DNA from: Desulforamulus reducens MI-1
GTDB lineage: Bacteria > Bacillota > Desulfotomaculia > Desulfotomaculales > Desulfotomaculaceae
Direction: 5' to 3'
DNA length: 64,000 nucleotides
Assembly (NCBI RefSeq): GCF_000016165.1
Contig: NC_009253.1
Location: forward strand, 1,026,332-1,090,331
How positions within the stretch are numbered: the stretch's first letter is position 1; each line of letters opens with the position of its first letter. A model generated the notes under the pieces. The model was not told where the DNA came from. It made no database searches and saw nothing but the letters and a program-made list of their open reading frames with translations. The translations under genes were made by a program, and so were the position numbers. Below are positions 57,301 to 64,000 of this stretch, piece after piece.

Positions 57301-58101
57301 TCAAATATTAAGTTCATTTTGGGCCTGGTAAACTACCTCTTCATCAATTTGCCTTAACTTTTTGTAATAAGCGTAAAGCAGACAATTAGTAACTAAATTG
57401 TTAATTAACCGTGGTAAGCCTTTTGTTGTGGCATAGATAGCGTCAATTGCTGAATCGGTGAAAATCTCTTCGATTAACCCTGCTTGCTTTAATCGGCTGG
57501 TGCAATAATCTCTAATTTCTTCAGGTTTTAACCCCTGCATAATATGTTTCACTACCAAACGTTGCCTTAGTGGGTTATTGATGTTGAGTGATAACTTAGA
57601 TCGAATTAAAGGTTGTCCTGCTAAGACAAGAATAAAGGGATTTTGCGAGTCCATTTTAAAGTTAAAAATGAGCCTTAAATCCTCTAACAACTTGTTTGAA
57701 GCTAAATGTATTTCATCTAAGATAATTACCGGCGTAATCCGGCGTTCATAGTACATAGAATTGATAGCGCCCTGAATTTGACGGAAAATAGCTACCTTTT
57801 TGTGTTTAGGTTGCTCACCAAGTTCTAAGGCAAGTCCCTGATAAAATTCCAACACAGTAACAGTCGCCAAAGAAAAATAACAATGCTTGTAGAGAGCTGG
57901 GTTTAACTCATTAACAAATTTTCTCAAAGCTGTTGATTTGCCAGCACCTGGTTCACCTGCAACTAACCCGATTCCACGGGTACTTTGCAAATATTTTAAC
58001 CTCGATTCTAGTTCCAATAAGTCTTGGCTAATAAATAATTTGTCCGCCGGTACTTCTTTAGAAAAAGGGTTAAATTTAAGTCCAAAGAATTGTGTAAACA
58101 T
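57301..58101 (-). CDS. AAA ATPase, TnsC/TniB/ExeA-like transposition regulator
   Basis: 266 residues. Walker A is GEPGAGKST near residue 51 and Walker B is VIILDEIHLAS near 127; the arginine-rich sensor region includes GQPLIRSKLSLNINNPLRQRLVVKHIM. Such ATPases select targets and activate the DDE transposase. The ATG overlaps the transposase stop (TAATG), which shows tight coupling. It opens with FGLKFNPFSKEVPADKLFIS, the common start of the ExeA-like group. Confidence 0.85.
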   Translation of the reverse strand: MFTQFFGLKFNPFSKEVPADKLFISQDLLELESRLKYLQSTRGIGLVAGEPGAGKSTALRKFVNELNPALYKHCYFSLATVTVLEFYQGLALELGEQPKHKKVAIFRQIQGAINSMYYERRITPVIILDEIHLASNKLLEDLRLIFNFKMDSQNPFILVLAGQPLIRSKLSLNINNPLRQRLVVKHIMQGLKPEEIRDYCTSRLKQAGLIEEIFTDSAIDAIYATTKGLPRLINNLVTNCLLYAYYKKLRQIDEEVVYQAQNELNI

Positions 58102-59480
58102 TAGCGATCACCTACTTCTCTTGACGATTGTTTAAGTTGGTCATCAATTTGAGCATAAGAAATACTAGGAGTTGCTTTCTGTTCCGACGTTTCAACCGAT
58201 TCCAGTAACTCCTGTGATGACTGAGATTGCCGACCTCGACCCTTTCTTTTAGCCCTAGCATTGTCAAAAAAATTTACTTGTCTGGCCTCACCAACTTTCA
58301 TACCATCCCGGTATAATAAAATTGGTTGGTTTGAATTAGCTAACCAATCTGGGTCGTACCGTACCTCTAGTCGTGAATTGGCTAAGCTTTGCTCCGTTTC
58401 ATAAAGAATAGATTCAACAGACAGGGTCGCATCATGATTAACTTTTCTGGTAACGCGCAATAAAAAATGCTCCTCTAATAATTGGGGGTTGGCTAAAAAA
58501 TTAATATTATGGACTTGAGCCATAAAAAAATCTAATGGACTCATATTTAAAGCACTATGGGTCTTGCACTGATAATCTTCCTCCAGCCATTGCCAAAAAT
58601 ATAAATTTAGTTGGTCTAAACTTTTTAATTTAGTGGGGTCTAATCTAGATAAAAAGCGTTGCCTCACAGTATGAAAAAACCTTTCAATTTTACCCTTAGA
58701 CGTAGGGGTGAAAGGTTCTGTATGAATTAACGAGCAACCTAATCCAGCACAAAGCATATTTAGTTGATCACTACGATAAACTTTTCCGTTATCTGTATAG
58801 ATCATTTTGGGAATTCCTCGTTTTAGAACAGCCTCTTTCAAAGCTACTCGAAGAGCTACGAAGTTTTGAAAAAAGAAGAATTGTGCATGTGTTATCAACC
58901 TGGAGGCATCATCGATAAATGCGATTAGGTAGGCTTGTTTCTTTGATTTACCTATACTAATATATGGACCAAACATAATATCAGTTTGCCATAATTCATT
59001 AATTCTTTGGTGAGAAAAACGTTTAAGTTCCTTCTCACCAGGGTTTTCTGGATCTTTACCTGCAGCCAGTTCAGGATTAGCGACCAGAAAACGGTAAAAA
59101 GTCGCTCGTGACAACTTTTCCGGAAGAATAACTTTATCTTTAACTAACTCTTCATAGAGCAGTGCGCTAGTAATCCGTGGCATTTGGCTTCTTTTCTTAC
59201 GAATTTCATCAGCAATCTCTAGGCTTACCTTTCGGCTTTTACCCTTATCCGATCGGTAACCTGGCTTTAATGAGTCTAATCCCCCACGACGATAATCACT
59301 TAACCAACACATAAGAGTTTTTGGGGAATACATCCTGAATCCATAATAGGGCATATCAATGGGCTTAACACATATAGTTTCGAAATAATCCTTTTGGTTT
59401 TTAACCTGGCCATTTAGTACTGGACTAATCAAAGAAAATTTCTTAAGAGCAATACTTTCCCTATCTTTGGCTGTGAGCAT
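58101..59480 (-). CDS. DDE transposase of the TnsB/TniA/Mu type
   Basis: 459 residues from the ATG at 59480, which follows GGTGGAGGTG; the frame opens at 59498. N-terminal helix-turn-helix parts (YSPKTLMCWLSDYRRGGLDSLKPG) precede the retroviral-type integrase core with acidic residues in WQTDIMFGPYIS, MIYTDNGKVYRSDQL and TSKGKIERFFHTVRQRF. A Mu-type beta-barrel part follows near 370-420. All three DDE residues are present, so the enzyme looks intact. Confidence 0.88.
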   Translation of the reverse strand: MLTAKDRESIALKKFSLISPVLNGQVKNQKDYFETICVKPIDMPYYGFRMYSPKTLMCWLSDYRRGGLDSLKPGYRSDKGKSRKVSLEIADEIRKKRSQMPRITSALLYEELVKDKVILPEKLSRATFYRFLVANPELAAGKDPENPGEKELKRFSHQRINELWQTDIMFGPYISIGKSKKQAYLIAFIDDASRLITHAQFFFFQNFVALRVALKEAVLKRGIPKMIYTDNGKVYRSDQLNMLCAGLGCSLIHTEPFTPTSKGKIERFFHTVRQRFLSRLDPTKLKSLDQLNLYFWQWLEEDYQCKTHSALNMSPLDFFMAQVHNINFLANPQLLEEHFLLRVTRKVNHDATLSVESILYETEQSLANSRLEVRYDPDWLANSNQPILLYRDGMKVGEARQVNFFDNARAKRKGRGRQSQSSQELLESVETSEQKATPSISYAQIDDQLKQSSREVGDR

Positions 59481-59643
59481 AACAAAATACACCTCCACCT
59501 GTGTGTTAACTGTCAGAGGAGGTCTAACCGGTTAAACTTCTCCCACAAACTGCATAATACCACCGAGCAATAGCCTTTCCTACGCAAAAGTTGTGTTTTT
59601 GCCTTCTCCACCAAAATTTAAGTTTAAAACTACTTTCAGTAGG

Positions 59644-60225
59644 TTAAGCTAATTTGCGAGAAGCCATAAAAGTGTTATTGGATTGTGTGAAAAACCTTGT
59701 GGAGAAGGCCTGGATTTGACCGAATCCAGTTTTCACAATAATTAACACCTTTCGGGCTTCTTTTTTTATGTCATCTTCCTTTGGAAGAATTACCTGAGGC
59801 ATCATTTGACGTAGTACTGCTTTGATAAATTTAAGGTTAGCTTTAAATCTACGGCGGTAAAATTGCAGATGTTGTCTTTGCCACTGTAACCTTGATGTTA
59901 ATACTTTTAAAAGAGGAATTAGGTTTAAATAATGCCACAGTAGAGCCAAGAAGATCGTTACCAAGGAATACTGAAAGTATGGTAAGCAAAATGACGGCAG
60001 ATAGGAAAAAGTATGGCCACAATACTTACAATAATATCGACGAATTAAGATGCGACCATTAAAACCAAGGGTTATTACATTGCGAATGTAGTATCCGTGA
60101 GGCCTGGGAGGTACAGGGATTTTGCAATCTGGATGTAAGCAAGTATATGGCTTCGGAAAGGAATATTCATAACCACATTGATAGTATTGTTTTGGTGTGG
60201 TCTTAGAATCAAAAATAAGTTGCAT
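59644..60225 (-). CDS. DUF6431-type zinc-finger protein of the transposon
   Basis: 193 residues from the ATG at 60225 (GAGGTGATTATC upstream). Cysteine pairs are seen in YQCGYEYSFPKPYTCLHPDCKIPVPPRPHGYYIRN and RRYYCKYCGHTFSYLPSFCLPY, giving a zinc-ribbon layout, followed by basic helical regions. Proteins of this type travel with the same transposase and ATPase pair. There is no TniQ here, so this protein may take part in target choice; that is inference. Confidence 0.7.
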   Translation of the reverse strand: MQLIFDSKTTPKQYYQCGYEYSFPKPYTCLHPDCKIPVPPRPHGYYIRNVITLGFNGRILIRRYYCKYCGHTFSYLPSFCLPYFQYSLVTIFLALLWHYLNLIPLLKVLTSRLQWQRQHLQFYRRRFKANLKFIKAVLRQMMPQVILPKEDDIKKEARKVLIIVKTGFGQIQAFSTRFFTQSNNTFMASRKLA

Positions 60226-60399
60226 GATGATAATCACCTCGCAACTCAAAATACCCAATTAGGACTAAAATTATATGAGAAAAAATACTCAAATTAATTT
60301 AGTGCTTAAGCTATTCGCAGATTAGTTAATCTGATAATTATTGAGCCTATATAGCTAGATTAAATTGCTAATCTACAGTATGGTAGAAAGATTTTCAAC

Positions 60400-60534
60400 G
60401 TCGCCCCTCACGCAGGGGCGTGGATTGAAACAGCTTTGGACACTCCTATACCAACACCTTCTGGCGTCGCCCCTCACGCAGGGGCGTGGATTGAAACCGA
60501 GCTGTCACAGAAGAAGTGGACGATAAAAACTGGG
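60400..60534 (+). CRISPR. Distal CRISPR fragment, two repeats beyond the transposon
   Basis: Two complete repeats identical to the main array (60400-60431 and 60466-60497) with one whole spacer between them. A 22-bp remnant (60378-60399) before the first repeat is the end of a spacer cut by the transposon. After the second repeat, about 37 bp lead into the next inserted element. These are the oldest spacers, now cut off from the leader promoter by 3.3 kb. Confidence 0.92.
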
Positions 60535-60753
60535 GTGTTCCCGATTAAATAGACACGCGGAACTGCGACTTTTAAGCTGAATCACAGCATTACACCATTT
60601 CCCTTGGGGGCCTGCCCCCAAACCCCCGCCCTCGCCGGGAGGCAGGGAGTCCAGGCTTATGCCTGGCCCTTTTACAATAGGGTATTCCGAATTAGCCTGT
60701 ACAAGGGTAAAGGCTTCGCCCCTGCTACTGCCGGCCCTTGACAGGCGCAAAAG

Positions 60754-61587
60754 CTATGCTGCTAACTGTTTAGTTAGATATAGTTCGTACTCACAAGGGG
60801 ACATATAGCCCAAACTTGCATGCAGCCTGATCCGATTATAAAGGACTTCTACATACTCAAATATCGCTTGTCTGGCTTCCTACCTGGTCTTGAAACGTGA
60901 TAAATGGATAAGCTCATTTTTTAAGGTGCTAAAAAATGATTCTGCACAGGCGTTATCGTAACAGTTGCCTTTTCGGCTCATACTTGCAATAAAGCCGTAC
61001 TTTTTTAAAAGTGACTGGTATGCATGGCTTGCATATTGGCTACCCTGGTCTGAATGATGGATAACTCCTTTAGGCGGCCTAGCCCGGCGAACAGCTTGCT
61101 TAAGAGCGTTGATGACCAATCCTTTAGTCATTGTGCTATCCATAGACCAACCGACAATCTTTTTATGACACAAGTCGATTATAGCTGCAAAGTAAAGCCA
61201 ACCTTCATCAGTAGGAACATAAGTTATGTCTGATACCCACACCTTATTCGGTTGGTTTACCTTAAAGTTCTGGTTTAATAAATTTTCGGCCACTGGATAA
61301 TTATGCTTGGAATTGGTAGTAGCCTTAAACCGGCGCGGTCTTTTAGAACTTATTCCGTTTTCCTTCATGAGCTTATATACCCGGTTATGACCACATTTTA
61401 TCTTCTTTTTGTTGTTTAGTTCCTTAGTGATCTTCCTGACCCCGTATAGACCCCGGGATTTTCTATGGATGTCCTTGATCTGTTCCAACAATTTTTCATT
61501 AGCCTTTTTACGTTTACTTTTTGGCCTTTTACGCCAGCTATAATAACCGCTTCTTGACACTTCAAGCACTTGGCACATCTTCTCCAC
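60754..61587 (-). pseudogene. IS3-family transposase OrfB with in-frame amber stop
   Basis: From 61587 the frame reads [22 protein letters not shown], and the DDE core is [33 protein letters not shown] and [15 protein letters not shown]. After LSRFKTR a TAG (60880-60882) interrupts, and the same frame continues [28 protein letters not shown] to a stop at 60754. Other members of the family have this tail in one piece, so the stop is a mutation that removes the last 42 residues. The enzyme may be inactive. Confidence 0.85.
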
Positions 61588-61625
61588 CCTGAATTCGAAG
61601 CGGTGTGCATCTATAAATTGATATC

Positions 61626-61922
61626 TTATTTCCGGTGGTTTGCGAAGATGGCCGCTGCCTTTTTTAAAATAGCATTTTCTTGCTCTAAATCGGCAACACG
61701 GCGTTTTAATTGCCGAATTATCTCGTCTTCGGGTCTTAGCCGTCCGCTCCCCGGAAATGCATTCTCATTATCTTTTTTATAATCTGAAACCCATTTATAA
61801 AGGGTTTTTTCATGTACGCCGAGGTCTAATGCTACGCTAGGAACACTGCGCCCTTTTTCCACAATCAATTTTACAGCTTCTAACTTAAATTCTTTGTTGT
61901 ATTTTCTGCCATTGTTACTCAT
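61626..61922 (-). CDS. IS3-family transposase OrfA
   Basis: 98 residues: a helix-turn-helix ([38 protein letters not shown]) and a leucine-zipper-like part ([31 protein letters not shown]). Near its end a slippery A AAA AAG (61659-61665) lies in the proper phase, and the -1 frame stays open into OrfB. Thus an OrfAB fusion by programmed frameshift is expected. Confidence 0.9.
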   Translation of the reverse strand: MSNNGRKYNKEFKLEAVKLIVEKGRSVPSVALDLGVHEKTLYKWVSDYKKDNENAFPGSGRLRPEDEIIRQLKRRVADLEQENAILKKAAAIFANHRK

Positions 61923-62006
61923 TTCGTGGCACCTCCGATGGTTTAATTTTATCTCAGTTCGGAGTGTTCATCAAACCGGGTACGGGGCACCGCCGCCTGC
62001 GGTCGA

Positions 62007-62125
62007 GCGAAGCGAAGATTCTTGACTTCATGTGCTAGACTGAATAGACCCGACCGAGGTAACCAGATTTTAGCGTATATCCGTCGGTCGGGTAATTTTA
62101 AATTAGCACATGGAGTCAAGAACGG
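62007..62125. repeat. Hairpin-forming repeat within the insertion
   Basis: TTCTTGACTTCATGTGCTA faces TAGCACATGGAGTCAAGAA, and an inner CCCGACCGA faces TCGGTCGGG. The whole is a 119-bp imperfect palindrome without an ORF, like a small MITE or a mobile hairpin repeat. The remaining bases from 62241 to 62488 show no gene and no clear signal. Confidence 0.55.
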
Positions 62126-62488
62126 TGGCCAGGTTACTACCAGACCACTGCACATAATCAATATCTTAATGAAATATTAAGCAATTCTATGAAACAGGAA
62201 GCAATACTTGTGTTTTATGTGTCTATTTAACGGGGGACGCCGCACTCACGAAACAGTGTCCAGAAAACTGAGAATGCCTCAATTAAGTTTATTTTGTTTT
62301 TTCAGATTACGGGAGGTCTATACTACCAATAAGCTATAAATATATAGAAATATTTTTATAATCAGCAGGAGATTTGAATGGCAATTAGAAAATACTATGT
62401 AAATAGGGAATAAGTCCTAAATTTAGAGGTTATTCTTTACATAAGTTAATATTTGCTACAATAAATAACCAAGAAGGTGATTATACAC

Positions 62489-62860
62489 TTGACTAGTAAT
62501 TTTCAGTTTTCCTCACGTCCGTCAGAACCTATCCGGAAGGCTGAACTATCAATCCGGTTATCAGAGTTTGAAATCCCTCCCATGAGGGATGTTTTATTGG
62601 TAGGAAAGAAAGCACCCATTGGACCGGAGGCTGTACGTCATATGGTTGATGCGCTATCTCCAGATCAATATGAGATAATCCGTATGGATCATCCTTTATT
62701 TGAAGCTGCCGTGATAAAGAAATCGATGCTGAAATTAATGCCACAGGAAAAGTTACTGCCGATACTTCTGGAAGAAGGGGAACGTGTGTCATCGGATAGC
62801 TCGTTGTTAAAGGCTCAAATCAATATTGAGATCCAAGTAACCAGAGGAGTAGAATTGTAA
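62489..62860 (+). CDS. Hypothetical protein co-encoded with a CBS-GGDEF protein
   Basis: About 123 residues from TTG 62489 (AAGAAGGTG 9 bases upstream); a GTG at 62477 is also in frame. The core reads PPMRDVLLVGKKAPIGPEAVRHMVDALSPDQYEIIRMDHPLFEAAVIKKSMLKLMPQEKLLPILLEEGERVSSD. The stop TAA overlaps the next ATG by one base, so the two genes are coupled. No family was recognised. It may sense or modulate the cyclase downstream. Confidence 0.6.
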   Translation: MTSNFQFSSRPSEPIRKAELSIRLSEFEIPPMRDVLLVGKKAPIGPEAVRHMVDALSPDQYEIIRMDHPLFEAAVIKKSMLKLMPQEKLLPILLEEGERVSSDSSLLKAQINIEIQVTRGVEL

Positions 62861-63711
62861 TGAATTGTGTGGAACAAATCATGATAAGAGAACTAATTAC
62901 TATTTCCCCGTTCGATTCTGTCGGACGGGTTGTTAATGTAATGGAAAAACACAAAATAGGTGGTTTGCCGGTCCTGGAAAATAAACGTCTGGTGGGAATT
63001 ATAACATCTCGGGATGTGAGAAAGGCTCATCCAAATCGATTGGTAGCAGATGCAATGAGCAGAGAGGTTGTAACCGTTATGCCTCAATTTTCTCTTTGGC
63101 AGGCTAAGGAACTGATGGAAAATCACTGTATCGAGCGGTTAGTGGTGTTAAAAGAAGATTATCCAGTTGGTCTGATCACAAAGTCGGGTCTTATAACGGA
63201 GCTGGGAAAATATACTGATGCGCTAACAGGTTTGCCTAGGGCGGAGTTCTTATATGATAAGGCCCTGGAATTCTTACGGAAAGGGCAAGAGATTGCTATC
63301 ATTTTTTTAGATCTGGATGACTTTGGCTTTATAGATAAACAATTTGGCCATGTGGTAGGGGATGAAATCCTACGTCAGATGGCTCAAGTATTAAAGGGTA
63401 CAACTCAAGATAAGCTGGATTATCTATGTCGCTATGCGGGAGACGAATTTGCCATTGTAACAATAAGACCTTGGGAGGATGCCCAAAGGCTGGCACAGGG
63501 GATTGTTGAAGCCATTTCTCTGGAAAAATGGCCCCAGTTAATTAATGTTAAGGGGTCAGCGGGGGTTGTGGGAAGTCAGATCATGTGTTGCCATTCAATT
63601 AATAGGGAAGCAGATGTGATATCTGACCTCTTCAATATGGCCAGCTTGGCTTCGACGAAAGCCAAAAAGGAAGAAGGCTCCATTGTAATTGCAGGACAAG
63701 TTAAGTTATAA
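62860..63711 (+). CDS. CBS-pair GGDEF protein (diguanylate cyclase)
   Basis: 283 residues. Two CBS repeats occupy residues about 5-115 (MIRELITISPFDSVGRVVNVMEKHKIGGLPVLENKRLVGIITSRD and MSREVVTVMPQFSLWQAKELMENHCIERLVVL). Next is a GGDEF domain opening with DALTGLPRAEF, with the magnesium site IIFLDLDDFGFID and the signature YAGDEFAIV. The AGDEF form is compatible with activity. CBS pairs often bind adenine nucleotides, so c-di-GMP synthesis may respond to energy charge. Confidence 0.88.
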   Translation: MNCVEQIMIRELITISPFDSVGRVVNVMEKHKIGGLPVLENKRLVGIITSRDVRKAHPNRLVADAMSREVVTVMPQFSLWQAKELMENHCIERLVVLKEDYPVGLITKSGLITELGKYTDALTGLPRAEFLYDKALEFLRKGQEIAIIFLDLDDFGFIDKQFGHVVGDEILRQMAQVLKGTTQDKLDYLCRYAGDEFAIVTIRPWEDAQRLAQGIVEAISLEKWPQLINVKGSAGVVGSQIMCCHSINREADVISDLFNMASLASTKAKKEEGSIVIAGQVKL

Positions 63712-63720
63712 GCAAGGGAA

Positions 63721-63790
63721 CATCAATGAATTACCTCTATTAAATTGAGTCATTAATATAGTTATGAAGGGAATTCCATTTAGGTCTATC
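63721..63790 (+). repeat. Right copy of the island-flanking direct repeat
   Basis: Matches 25453-25526 in the same orientation over CATCAATGAAT, ATTGAGTCA, AATATA, GTTATGAAGGGAA and TCCATTT. Here it follows the CBS-GGDEF stop and precedes the yqeG promoter. Confidence 0.75.
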
Positions 63791-63828
63791 CCTTGAAATA
63801 TAACAAGGGAGCAGTTGTTGATGGGAAG

Positions 63829-63858
63829 TTGACGGCGGATACCAAATAAAGGTAAAAT
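63829..63858 (+). promoter_or_regulatory. Promoter of yqeG
   Basis: TTGACG (63829-63834), an 18-bp spacer and TAAAAT (63853-63858), about 45 bp before the yqeG ATG. Confidence 0.6.
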
Positions 63859-63902
63859 AAGAGCAACTCTATTACGACATCACATTAAAAATGGGGGAGA
63901 CC

Positions 63903-64000
63903 ATGTTAGCAAAGCTTTATCCTAAGCTGTTCGTACCCTCTTTATTTGATATCAACCTGTCAGACTTAAAGAGAGCAGGCATAAAGGCCATACTATTTGA
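63903..64000 (+). CDS. yqeG: YqeG-family HAD phosphatase (3' end outside window)
   Basis: The first 32 residues, KLYPKLFVPSLFDINLSDLKRAGIKAILF, fit the start of YqeG, a HAD-superfamily IIIA phosphatase; the catalytic DxD would come just after the window edge. The ribosome site GGGGGAG precedes ATG 63903. It is a conserved chromosomal gene and marks the end of the accessory region. Confidence 0.8.
   Translation, partial: MLAKLYPKLFVPSLFDINLSDLKRAGIKAILF

Larger units (their letters stand above)
57106..60377. mobile_element. Three-gene TnsB/TnsC-type transposon inside the CRISPR array
   Basis: The left end starts TGTCAATTCTCAAATTAAAT at 57106, exactly where a CRISPR repeat is cut. The right end, read inward, starts TGTAGATTAGCAATTTAATC at 60377. 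The two ends match at TGT, ATT, CAA and AATC. The left end holds about four copies of a TCAAATTAAA-like motif (57112, 57137, 57174, 57211), as expected for transposase binding sites of the Tn7/Mu/Tn5053 class. Three minus-strand genes lie inside. The flanking bases CTCAC and GTATG do not match, so no target duplication is visible. Confidence 0.75.
60535..62240. mobile_element. IS3-family insertion, probably nested in a larger inverted-repeat element
   Basis: Imperfect inverted repeats at 60535-60556 and 62219-62240 share TTAAATAGACAC and its complement. Inside, on the minus strand, are OrfA and OrfB of an IS3-family transposase with a frameshift signal. The flanks between the genes and the repeats are long (about 220 and 300 bp) for an IS3 element, so the outer repeats may belong to another element. 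TGAACACTCCGAACTGAGAT just upstream of OrfA may be the true IS end. Boundaries are uncertain. Confidence 0.55.

Noticed and set aside
62238..62262. Possible decayed CRISPR repeat (GACGCCGCACTCACGAAAC)
   Set aside because: Only scattered similarity to the repeat start and end; too short to distinguish from chance.

Overview
The window reads as the genome of an endospore-forming, anaerobic-type Firmicute of the Clostridia. A Peptococcaceae / Desulfotomaculum-like host is my guess from style, not a proven identity. The main clue is an intact-looking 5' half of the mother-cell sigma factor gene sigK (25100-25456, minus strand), with its pro-sequence, and a yqeG start at the right edge. Three large blocks can be told apart.

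Block 1 (1 to about 25.1 kb) is a plasmid-like or conjugative element whose right end splits sigK. The sigK reading frame diverges from the family inside the CIENE motif, the position used by skin elements in other spore formers. The element's left end and the 3' half of sigK must lie outside the window. It carries a ParM/ParR-type partition system with a centromere of helically phased 11-bp repeats, a Rep-like initiator with internal iterons, topoisomerase III, a VirD4/TraG coupling ATPase, an S1-domain protein, SSB, RadC, a primase-like protein, a KfrA-like coiled-coil protein, a tyrosine recombinase, a ParA-type ATPase, small DNA-binding-type proteins, an AbiTii-domain protein and a double-XRE regulator. 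Two long gene-free stretches (10.7-11.5 kb and 18.5-19.2 kb) look like large structured RNAs: strings of hairpins with different stems but the same loop. Four genes of the element have a stable hairpin placed between the Shine-Dalgarno sequence and the start codon.

Block 2 (about 25.5 to 63.7 kb) is an accessory island flanked by an imperfect direct repeat of about 70 bp (25453 and 63721). It begins with a probable Tc-toxin operon: a fused TcB-TcC protein with an RHS shell and variable C-terminus, a TcA protein, a Hint-domain protein with what looks like a dead M48 protease fold, and a cysteine desulfurase with an extra N-terminal region. A complete type I-C CRISPR-Cas operon follows (cas3-cas5-cas8c-cas7-cas4-cas1-cas2) with 53 full repeats. 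The distal array is broken by a 3.3-kb three-gene transposon (DDE transposase, AAA ATPase, DUF6431-type zinc protein), which leaves two repeats stranded on its far side. An IS3-family element with a nonsense mutation in OrfB follows.

Block 3 (62.5 kb to the end) is an unknown small protein overlapping a CBS-GGDEF diguanylate cyclase, then the start of yqeG. The most interesting points are the repeated-loop RNAs, the plasmid-like nature of the sigK-interrupting element, the hairpin-spaced translation leaders and the unusual Tc-toxin operon. Family assignments rest on motifs read by eye; no database search was run.
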